From assembly GCA_947095945.1 (NCBI GenBank), contig CAMUQM010000054.1, positions 1 through 10,651 on the forward strand: a stretch of 10,651 nt of DNA, written 5' to 3'. The notes beneath the pieces are model-generated. The model had not been told where the DNA came from. It saw nothing but the letters and a program-made list of their open reading frames with translations, and made no database searches. The position numbers were made by a program, and so were the translations under genes. This DNA comes from an uncultured Prevotella sp. (GTDB taxonomy: Bacteria > Bacteroidota > Bacteroidia > Bacteroidales > Bacteroidaceae). Shown here in pieces: positions 1-6,297 of this stretch; the first letter of the stretch is position 1, and every line of letters begins with the position of its first letter.

Positions 1-110
1 AAAAGGTGCTTAATTGGACTTCAAAAGGGCGTTAGTAAGAGGCTTAAAGGGCATCTTTTGAAAGCCAAAAGGGCGTTAATTGAAAGCCAATTTATGCCCT
101 TTTAATTTCC
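1..110. repeat. Tandem array of imperfect 21-23 bp units
   Basis: Four consecutive units start at 1, 23, 46 and 67. Each begins with an A-run followed by GG and ends in a purine-rich stretch plus CTTC, CTT or GCC. The best form is AAAAGGGCGTTAATTGAAAG followed by CC (67-88). The 13-mer CAAAAGGGCGTTA occurs exactly at 22-34 and 66-78. A partly inverted copy (TATGCCCTTTTAA) follows at 93-105. The array probably continues beyond the left edge. No open coding frame is associated with it. It looks like intergenic repeat DNA of unknown role. Confidence 0.6.
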
Positions 111-126
111 AATATTAGAATTATCT

Positions 127-228
127 TTACAATACAGAAGGACGGAAGAAGACAGAATGACAAAAAGACAAATAAAGACAGAATAATAAAAAAGACAGAA
201 GAACAGAAAGAAAAAAGACAAAAGGAGA
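127..228. repeat. Purine-rich low-complexity tract with AGACAGAA-like units
   Basis: About 100 bases on the + strand are almost free of T and are built from variants of AGACAGAA, AAAGACA and GAACAGAAAG. This is simple-sequence DNA, not coding. The 12-mer GAGATTTATTCT closes the tract at 225-236 and recurs at 279-290. The remaining DNA up to 391 holds nothing recognisable apart from a weak AGTAC/GTACT inverted repeat at 261-275. Confidence 0.5.
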
Positions 229-391
229 TTTATTCTGTCTACATGGCATTGTTACGACCGAGTACCGACAGTACTTCTGAGATTTATTCTAATTGTGCAA
301 CAAGTTGATGCACGATTGAGCTTAATAGTAATGTTAGCTATGAAATCTATGGTTTTAATTACTTCTAATTTTCTTCCCTTTTTGCATATTT

Positions 392-482
392 CAATTTTGC
401 TGTCACTGCTATCACTTAAAGGAACAAGCTAACTCATTAGATTACAGAGGGAATGATTGAAATGTTAAAAGTGACAGCAAAT
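392..482 (-). repeat. Dispersed 91-bp inverted-repeat element, copy 1
   Basis: The ends form an exact 11-bp inverted repeat, TTTGCTGTCAC at 396-406 and GTGACAGCAAA at 471-481. Read on the - strand the element aligns with a second copy at 8819-8909 on the + strand. Shared blocks in the same order are TTGCTGTCA(C)TTTTAACATTT, a central TGTAA-N-TC/CAA...AGTTA, and GAT(GAC)AGCAGTGACAG. It contains no convincing ORF. It lies about 120 bases upstream of the riboswitch promoter. It resembles a short non-autonomous repeat; no transposase gene is nearby. Confidence 0.6.
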
Positions 483-601
483 CAAAACAAAACTTATATT
501 GTGAGAAATGTAATAGTTTCTCTTGTTAGAAAATAGTTATCACTCCCTATATAGGAAGAAAGGAATATAAATACGCGTATCCGATATTTGTACAGATTAC
601 T

Positions 602-633
602 TTTGGCAGTTTGATAAGAAAGTATTACTTTTG
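602..633 (+). promoter_or_regulatory. Bacteroidota sigma-ABfr-type promoter for the thiamine operon
   Basis: A TTTG -33 box at 602-605 is separated by exactly 20 nt from a TACTTTTG -7 box at 626-633. This is a perfect match to the Bacteroidota consensus TTTG-N19-21-TAnnTTTG. Transcription would start near 638-641, about 15 bases before the TPP riboswitch. Two 10-bp palindromes lie just upstream, CCTATATAGG (546-555) and ATACGCGTAT (571-580). They could be operator sites, but nothing else supports that. Confidence 0.75.
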
Positions 634-654
634 CAGTGGTTTTCAAAATGGAAA

Positions 655-740
655 CTAAGGGGTGCTTGCCTGTTTGGGCTTGCTGAGATTATACCCATTG
701 ACCTGATACGGATAATGCCGTCGTAGGAAGATTCCCCCTT
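655..740 (+). promoter_or_regulatory. TPP (thiamine pyrophosphate) riboswitch, THI element
   Basis: The conserved TPP aptamer landmarks appear in order: GGGGTGC (659-665), CTGAGA (683-688), ACCC (693-696), ACCTGAT (701-707), GGATAATGCC (710-719) and GTAGGAA (723-729). The closing helix P1 pairs AAGGGG (657-662) with CCCCTT (735-740). The aptamer binds TPP and represses downstream expression when the cofactor is abundant. The receptor start codon is only 34 bases past P1, and no separate terminator hairpin fits in between. Control could therefore be translational, or act through P1 itself, because a T-rich run follows it directly (739-750). The downstream genes (outer-membrane receptor, PnuT, TPK) fit the ligand exactly. 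Confidence 0.95.
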
Positions 741-773
741 TTTATTTTATCTTAATATCATCAACCTTGGCAT

Positions 774-3158
774 ATGAAAAGAATTATCCTATTTACTGCT
801 GCATTGACGTGCGTGGCAGGTATAAAGGCGCAAACAATGACCGACACGCTGAAACAACAGCAGCTTGACGAGGTCGTTGTGGCGGGTGTGCGCGCTCCAA
901 AGAGTGCACCATACGCAGTCTCTAATATTAAAAAGAAGGAACTTGAAGCCTTCTCTAAGAGTGGACGTGAAATGCCATTCCTCCTCGCTCAGACTCCGGG
1001 CGTATTGGCTTGGGGCGAGAATGGACTCGGAACAGGTACGGCAGCAATGCGCATTCGTGGTGCTGCAGGTAGTAGAATCAATATTACGTTAGACGGAGTA
1101 TCGCTCAATTCACCAGAAGATCAGACCGTTTTCTGGGCAAACATGAACTCATACGCTTCGCTCATGGGTAGTGTACAGATACAGCGTGGTATCGGTACAT
1201 CAACCAATGGCGACGGTGCTTTCGGTGGTTCTGTGTCATTGGCAACGAGTACACCTGACAGAGAGCCGAGTGTGGAAGTAAGTGGTTCGTATGGCTCATA
1301 CAATACTTATAACGCTGGCATGAAGTTCTCTACGGGTCTGCTTTTTAACCATCTTGTCTTTGACGGAGCCTATCACGAGACGGCAACAGACGGATATATC
1401 CACGGCACAAGTGGACGTTCGGGATCATACTATGGTGGATTGACTTGGTTGGCTGATAACTTCCGCATCAGTTATAAGAATATCGGTAACTTCGAGAAGA
1501 CCGGACAGGCATGGAATGGTGTCGTCACGGGTAGCAATGACCTGAGTTTGATGGATGGTACCTACGGTGCGAAGACGGGTATCACAACTTATAAGGATAT
1601 GTATGAGAGAGGGTTAGGTAAGTTCAACCAACTCTATGAATACTTGCAGACCGATGCTAACGGAGCCTTCGTTAAGGATGTAAACGGCAACTATCAGACA
1701 GCTCGTTACACGATGCGTGACGGCTCATTCTGGAACAAGACGACGGATAATTTCTATCAGAATCATAACCTCTTATCGTTTGCTTTCCACCCTTCCAACC
1801 ATTGGAGTCATAACGTAACCCTGCATTACACCTACGGTTACGGTTATTACAGCGAATTTAAGCATAACACAAAGTTTACTAAATTCGGCTTGGCATTCAC
1901 CGATAGCAATGGTAAGTTTATCAAGAAGTCAGACTTCGTACGCCTGAAAGGTTTGTCACAGCACACCTACGGCATCGTTTACACCAGCAATTACAAGGAC
2001 GAGAACTGGGATGTAACGGGCGGACTGAATCTGCAGCAGTTCCGTGGCAGTCACTTCGGCTACCTTACTTATATAAAGAATGAGGAGGCAGATGCGAAGT
2101 ATCGTGCTGGTGGAAAGGATTATAAATATTATGACTCTGATGCACATAAGTATGATTACAGCGGATTCTTCAAGGCAAAATACAACTTTGCAGACTATTG
2201 GAACGTATTTATGGACCTGCAGATTCGTCATGTGGAGTATATGACCGATGGTCAGAACGACCGTTTCTATAAGGTGGGAAGTGGTTATCAGAACCAGCTC
2301 TTAGACATCAGTGAGCGTTATGACTTTGTTAATCCGAAAGCGGGTATCAGCTATTATCGTGGCGGTCACAAGGCTTATGCATCTATCGCACATGCCAGTC
2401 GTGAACCAGAACGTAACAACTTCACCAACAACGGTAGTTATCCTGCACCATCGCCAGAGCGTATGATGGATATCGAAATGGGCTATCAATACAATGGTCG
2501 CAACTGGAGAGCAGGGGTGAACCTCTATTATATGGACTATAACAACCAGTTTGTACAGACGGGTGCGCAGAGTGATATTGGTGAGAATCTTACCACAAAC
2601 ATCAAGGACAGCTATCGTATGGGTGCTGAGTTGGAGGCTGGATGGAGCCCACTATCATGGTTGACCGTTGAGGGTAACGCTGCCTTAAGCCGTAATATTA
2701 TCAAGGACTTTGACGAGATGGCAAGTGTTGATTGGGAGTCTTCATTCCGTAAGATTCATTACAACCACTCTACTTTGGCTTTCTCACCATCAGCTATCCT
2801 CAATGGTATGCTCAATCTCCATTACAAAGGCTTTGAGGCTGTATGGCATACAAACTTCGTCAGTCGTCAGTATCTGGATAATACAGAGAACATGACACGC
2901 TCACTGCCATGCTATTCACAAACGAATGTCAACCTCAGCTATACCCTTCGTCCAAGCAAACACATTGCTGGTCTGAAGGAAGCTATCTTCGGTGTGAACC
3001 TCAACAACATCTTCAACCGCCATTATGCAGCCAGCGGATGGGTGTACAGCTCTATCCTCGACAACGACGGTCATCCTAACGAGAACCGTTACACACAGAT
3101 TGGTTTCATCCCAATGGCAGGCTTTAATGTGATGGGTAATGTTGCGTTGAAGTTTTAG
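774..3158 (+). CDS. TonB-dependent outer-membrane receptor, probable thiamine transporter
   Basis: The 794-aa product is predicted to import thiamine or a related compound across the outer membrane, powered by TonB-ExbBD. A signal peptide covers residues 1-20 (basic MKR, hydrophobic core, ending IKAQ). A TonB-box-like LDEVVV follows at 31-36. The plug domain spans about 45-158, with the typical RIRG at 93-96 and the ITLDGVSLN and VQIQRGIGTSTNGDGAFGG segments. The rest is a 22-strand-type beta-barrel rich in aromatic residues, ending in the usual terminal phenylalanine (NVALKF). It lacks the N-terminal carboxypeptidase-like domain of SusC proteins, and there is no SusD partner, so this is a classic vitamin or metallophore-type receptor. 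Substrate assignment rests on the upstream TPP riboswitch and the downstream PnuT-TPK gene, an arrangement known from Bacteroidota thiamine loci. No Shine-Dalgarno site is visible, as is usual in the phylum. The TAG stop is immediately followed by a palindromic element. Confidence 0.93.
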   Translation: MKRIILFTAALTCVAGIKAQTMTDTLKQQQLDEVVVAGVRAPKSAPYAVSNIKKKELEAFSKSGREMPFLLAQTPGVLAWGENGLGTGTAAMRIRGAAGSRINITLDGVSLNSPEDQTVFWANMNSYASLMGSVQIQRGIGTSTNGDGAFGGSVSLATSTPDREPSVEVSGSYGSYNTYNAGMKFSTGLLFNHLVFDGAYHETATDGYIHGTSGRSGSYYGGLTWLADNFRISYKNIGNFEKTGQAWNGVVTGSNDLSLMDGTYGAKTGITTYKDMYERGLGKFNQLYEYLQTDANGAFVKDVNGNYQTARYTMRDGSFWNKTTDNFYQNHNLLSFAFHPSNHWSHNVTLHYTYGYGYYSEFKHNTKFTKFGLAFTDSNGKFIKKSDFVRLKGLSQHTYGIVYTSNYKDENWDVTGGLNLQQFRGSHFGYLTYIKNEEADAKYRAGGKDYKYYDSDAHKYDYSGFFKAKYNFADYWNVFMDLQIRHVEYMTDGQNDRFYKVGSGYQNQLLDISERYDFVNPKAGISYYRGGHKAYASIAHASREPERNNFTNNGSYPAPSPERMMDIEMGYQYNGRNWRAGVNLYYMDYNNQFVQTGAQSDIGENLTTNIKDSYRMGAELEAGWSPLSWLTVEGNAALSRNIIKDFDEMASVDWESSFRKIHYNHSTLAFSPSAILNGMLNLHYKGFEAVWHTNFVSRQYLDNTENMTRSLPCYSQTNVNLSYTLRPSKHIAGLKEAIFGVNLNNIFNRHYAASGWVYSSILDNDGHPNENRYTQIGFIPMAGFNVMGNVALKF

Positions 3159-3468
3159 CCTCACCCCCAGCCCCTCTCCTATTGGAGAGGGGAGTGAAAT
3201 GTGATACTTGCTAAAACTTATATGAACCAATAGAACAAATAAGGTGAATGAAAGACTTCATAAAATATACTACCAATAAGTAGGGGAACTCGCTATCTAC
3301 TACTCCTCGCCAATCGAAGAGGGGGAGAATGTGATGTTTGCTAAAACTTATATGAGCCAATAGAACAAATAAGGTGAATGAAAGACTTCATAAAATATAT
3401 TACCAATAAGTAGGGAAAGCTCGGTATCTACTCCCCTCTCCACTCGGAGAGGGGCTGGGGGTGAGGCT
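3157..3468. repeat. 312-bp palindromic element with 23-bp perfect terminal inverted repeats
   Basis: The first 23 bases (3157-3179) are the exact reverse complement of the last 23 (3446-3468). The outer part reads AGCCTCACCCCCAGCCCC. Each end also contains a strong hairpin: CCCCTCTCC/GGAGAGGGG with loop TATT (3171-3192) and with loop ACTC (3433-3454). Between them lie two direct copies of an AT-rich body (from 3201 and from 3331), separated by a decayed GC-rich hairpin near 3303-3327. The element begins inside the TAG stop of the receptor gene and ends 10 bases before the preferred ATG of the next gene. Its ends closely resemble those of the 139-bp element at 4022-4160, so the two probably belong to one family. 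It encodes no transposase; mobility is an inference. Confidence 0.8.
3201..3420. repeat. Tandem duplication, 130-bp period
   Basis: The body starting GTGATACTTGCTAAAACTTA at 3201 recurs at 3331 as GTGATGTTTGCTAAAACTTA. Across the first 85 bases I count only four mismatches. Similarity fades where each copy runs into the next hairpin (from about 3286 and 3417). Neither copy encodes a protein of useful length. The near-identity suggests a recent duplication within the palindromic element. Confidence 0.85.
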
Positions 3469-3478
3469 GTTTATTATC

Positions 3479-4795
3479 ATGACATTAGACATGCTGGGCT
3501 GCATTGTCGGCCTAATTTACATCTATCAAGAATACAAAGCGAGTATATGGCTTTGGTTGACGGGTATTATTATGCCTGTCATCTATATGTTTGTCTATTA
3601 CGAGGCAGGACTGTATGCGGACTTTGGAATGCAGATATACTATACATTGGCAGCCATCTATGGGTTCTTGTATTGGAAGTTCGGACGAAAGAAAGATGAG
3701 AAGGAGATTCCTATCACACGCTATCCACGTCGGTTGATACTCCCGTCATTCCTTGTCTTCCTCGTCCTATGGGATGCTCTCTACCTCATCCTCATCAACT
3801 TCACCAACTCCAACGTACCTGTATTAGATAGCTTCGGCAATGCACTCAGCTTCATCGGGCTGTGGGCTTTAGCAAAGAAATACATCGAACAATGGTGGAT
3901 CTGGTTTGTCGTTGATATCGAACTGGCAGGACTTTATCTGTATAAAGAGATTCCTTTCACCGCAGGACTCTATGCTTTCTATGCCGTTATCGCTGTGGCA
4001 GGGTATTATAAGTGGAGAAGGAGCCTCCCCCAACCCCTCCAAAAGGAGGGGAGTGCTAATGGGCAAGATACCTCCCTTAGGCATTCCCATTCTTCGAAGG
4101 AGTTAGGAGAGATATCTTCCGTTAGGCACTCCCCTCCTTTTGGAGGGGTTGGGGGAGGCTTTAGTACCGTTATCCTTGCTGCTGGCGACTTCCCCACTCA
4201 CGTCCTACCCCTTCATGTCCTACGTACTACGGAGAATCTGATTGTATGTGACGGTGCTTTGGAGGATTTACTTGAATATGATATAGAGCCAACTGCAGTA
4301 GTAGGAGATGGTGACTCACTCTCAGAAGAGTTAAAACAACGCTATGCACACATCTATCACCCTATTTCAGAGCAGGAGTTTAACGACCTCACCAAGGCTA
4401 CCCTCTTTGCTCGTTCACATCTGAAGATGGACGCCTCCACACACACTCGTCCTCGCTTCTGTTACCTCGGAGCGACGGGAAAACGCGAAGATCACACATT
4501 AGGCAATATCTCCCTCATGCTCTACTACTATCGTCAGTTAGCTATTGACCCAGTGATGATAACCGACTATGGTTATTTCGTTGCAGCATCAGGTACAACT
4601 CGCTTTGATTCTTTCCCCGGACAGCATGTCAGTATCTTCAATGCAACCTGTAAAGAGCTGGTTAGCAATGGACTCAAATGGGATATCTATCCCTTCAGCG
4701 AGTTATGGCAGGGAACATTGAACGAAGCACTGTCAAATGAATTTACAATCCAAGCGGATGGTGATTACCTAATATACCGCACGCATAAAATATAA
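3479..4795 (+). CDS. PnuT-type thiamine transporter fused to thiamine pyrophosphokinase
   Basis: The product is a bifunctional protein of 438 aa counted from ATG 3479. Residues 1-180 form a PnuC/PnuT-family membrane domain with about seven hydrophobic segments; family signatures include EYKASIWLW near 18 and YYEAGLYADFGMQIYY at 40-55. Residues 229-438 form a thiamine pyrophosphokinase, which makes TPP and AMP from thiamine and ATP. Its motifs are AAGDFP (234-239), CDGA (257-260), GDGDS (276-280, the metal/pyrophosphate loop), NDLTKA with D303 and K306, and GATGKREDH ending at H339. The linker (182-228) is encoded by a palindromic repeat. A GTG at 3461 in the same frame would add six residues, but it lies inside the upstream repeat. 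The ATG start gives the usual family N-terminus (MTLDMLG, then IVGLIYIYQEY). No in-frame start codon precedes the TPK part, so the two domains must be made together. The gene is co-directional with the receptor and probably under the same TPP riboswitch. Separate pnuT and TPK genes are the common arrangement. Confidence 0.92.
   Translation: MTLDMLGCIVGLIYIYQEYKASIWLWLTGIIMPVIYMFVYYEAGLYADFGMQIYYTLAAIYGFLYWKFGRKKDEKEIPITRYPRRLILPSFLVFLVLWDALYLILINFTNSNVPVLDSFGNALSFIGLWALAKKYIEQWWIWFVVDIELAGLYLYKEIPFTAGLYAFYAVIAVAGYYKWRRSLPQPLQKEGSANGQDTSLRHSHSSKELGEISSVRHSPPFGGVGGGFSTVILAAGDFPTHVLPLHVLRTTENLIVCDGALEDLLEYDIEPTAVVGDGDSLSEELKQRYAHIYHPISEQEFNDLTKATLFARSHLKMDASTHTRPRFCYLGATGKREDHTLGNISLMLYYYRQLAIDPVMITDYGYFVAASGTTRFDSFPGQHVSIFNATCKELVSNGLKWDIYPFSELWQGTLNEALSNEFTIQADGDYLIYRTHKI
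4022..4160. repeat. 139-bp palindromic element inside the PnuT-TPK gene
   Basis: The first 34 bases (4022-4055) are the exact reverse complement of the last 34 (4127-4160). Each arm itself holds a hairpin, CCCCTCC-AAAA-GGAGGGG (4034-4051) and its mirror (4131-4148). Imperfect pairing continues inward, with AAGATA/TATCTT near 4065 and 4113, towards a centre near CTTCGAAG (4092-4099). The element is read through in frame and supplies the Ser/Pro/Gly/His-rich linker. Its length is not a multiple of three, so it was not a simple frame-neutral insertion into an existing fusion. The outer arm (AGCCTCCCCCAACCCCTCC) resembles the ends of the element at 3157-3468. Confidence 0.85.
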
Positions 4796-4821
4796 AAAAC
4801 CTTTTTCTACAAATCAAAATC

Positions 4822-4859
4822 GCCATATCTTCATCCCCTTACGGAGATGTTGATATGGC
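4822..4859. terminator. Hairpin between convergent PnuT-TPK and mcrC, likely bidirectional terminator
   Basis: GCCATATC (4822-4829) pairs with GATATGGC (4852-4859). Inside, CATC pairs with GATG and CC with GG around a TTAC loop, giving a stem interrupted by two small mismatched bulges. TTTCTATAT follows on the + strand; on the - strand ATTTTGATTTG follows. The site lies between two converging genes. The T-runs are short, so efficiency is uncertain. The rest of the gap up to 4983 holds nothing recognisable. Confidence 0.5.
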
Positions 4860-4983
4860 TTTCTATATAAGCAACACCAGCTATATGTTTCTCAATCAAT
4901 TGTACAACAAACAGCTGAAGTATCTTCTACTGCCTCAACAACAATTATATCCACCTTCGTAAACATATCGTTTATTATAGCGA

Positions 4984-6297
4984 TCAAGTTTGAATTACTG
5001 GTAACCTAATTCCCAACTTATAGAAACGGACATAGCCAGAAACCTTATCAAAATCAGGCTCTTCCGTTCTTGTAAAGGTAAACCCTTCTTCTTTTTCTTG
5101 GTCTGGATAGACTACCAGACATTTAATAGGAGGTGCTGTATCTTCATTCAAACCCAATTTACGATATATACTGCTAAGTCGAGCATAACCAGAGAGTTCT
5201 CTCGCATCTTCAATAATAATACCACCGCACTTTTTGTAACGTGGTTTATATTTCGCATCAATAACGTATGGCTCAGGCCATTCTTTTGGATTCAAGAGGA
5301 AATCAAGCTCTTGGTAATGGGCCTTTATATGGTACTGTATTTCTTTCTTTTCTGTGAATATCTTTTTTAGATTACCAAACACATATAGCTCAAAAAGCTT
5401 GCTCATATCAATCCAGAAGGGAGGTGTATCGATTTCGCTTTTACCTACAAGCGTAATGTCATAACTGAAACGTCTTAACAGTAGTTGGGCAAACTCAACG
5501 GCTTTATAATATTCTTTGAAAACAGGATTCCCTCTAAACGTCTTCATTGATTTAACGCTTATCTCATCGCCCACCATTTCAAAATAAGGTTTAGCGTTTC
5601 TTACCTTCTGCTCCAAAGAAGTTGTATCAAGTGCATATTTATAAACCTCTAACTGTTTTCTACAGAAAGATAGCGCCTTCTTTAATATCCTATTCTCTGG
5701 TGAATCAATGTCATAAACTTGGTAACGGCAGACATTGTCTGTAATACAGCCCTTTGCAAGGTTTCGTTGTATCGTTCTACTGACAAGAATATGTCCTTTA
5801 ACCTTATTGTTTAGGTTTTCTTCAACCCTATAATAACTCTTCTTCAACCCCTTTCTTACGATACGCTGAAGAATATTCAGATACTCTGTAATCAAAAAGA
5901 TACTCAACAAGTCTTGCTTCTGACTGATACAGATAGAAGGTTTATCAAAACGAATGGTTAGTAAGTCTTTCAGGTGCTCCATGTTATCGGGTTCTGCCAG
6001 TGCCTCGTTTAACATACGCACATAGTCTATCTCAAATCCGTCATTCATCTTAGGACTGACTTGTACTGCTAACTCCTCTTCCTTAATCCAGTCTACACCA
6101 ACGAAATAAGAGCCAGTGGCACAGATGCTATCCGCTTTACGAGATAGCTTAAGACAGAGTTCCTTCTCCTCACACCCTCTTTTAACCCCACGCACAACTT
6201 CCGAGCCATCATCCATATAAGGGATGATAGCTTCACACTCAGTTTGCTGGAGATAAGTATTCTCCAACAACTGTTCTTGAAGTTGCACTACTCTCAT
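4984..6297 (-). CDS. mcrC: McrC-family nuclease subunit of a type IV restriction system
   Basis: The 437-aa product is the McrC partner of the adjacent McrB GTPase. Members of this family supply the PD-(D/E)xK nuclease that cleaves DNA carrying modified bases once McrB has recognised it. The N-terminal part includes GVDWIKEEELAVQVSPK (67-83), as in family members, and the middle contains YDIDSPENRILKKAL (195-209), a typical McrC segment. The nuclease core is visible at the C-terminus: E303 in LFELYVF, D332 in ELDFLL, and D347-A-K349 in YVIDAKYKPRY, followed by the helix RELSGYARLSSIYRK. All catalytic positions appear intact. The ATG overlaps the mcrB stop by one base (TAATG), which suggests translational coupling. 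Length is in the range usual for Bacteroidota McrC proteins. Confidence 0.93.
   Translation of the reverse strand: MRVVQLQEQLLENTYLQQTECEAIIPYMDDGSEVVRGVKRGCEEKELCLKLSRKADSICATGSYFVGVDWIKEEELAVQVSPKMNDGFEIDYVRMLNEALAEPDNMEHLKDLLTIRFDKPSICISQKQDLLSIFLITEYLNILQRIVRKGLKKSYYRVEENLNNKVKGHILVSRTIQRNLAKGCITDNVCRYQVYDIDSPENRILKKALSFCRKQLEVYKYALDTTSLEQKVRNAKPYFEMVGDEISVKSMKTFRGNPVFKEYYKAVEFAQLLLRRFSYDITLVGKSEIDTPPFWIDMSKLFELYVFGNLKKIFTEKKEIQYHIKAHYQELDFLLNPKEWPEPYVIDAKYKPRYKKCGGIIIEDARELSGYARLSSIYRKLGLNEDTAPPIKCLVVYPDQEKEEGFTFTRTEEPDFDKVSGYVRFYKLGIRLPVIQT

Noticed and set aside
1..110. CRISPR array
   Set aside because: Units are contiguous and diverged, with no unique spacers, and no cas gene is present.
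774..3158. SusC-type glycan receptor
   Set aside because: The N-terminal carboxypeptidase-like domain is missing, no SusD gene follows, and the TPP riboswitch points to thiamine.
3171..3192. Intrinsic terminator right after the receptor gene
   Set aside because: The hairpin is strong but is followed by AGTGAAATG, not a T-run, and it is part of the palindromic element. Partial attenuation remains possible.
3461..3478. GTG start for the PnuT-TPK gene
   Set aside because: The codon lies within the terminal repeat of the upstream element. The ATG at 3479 gives the normal family N-terminus.
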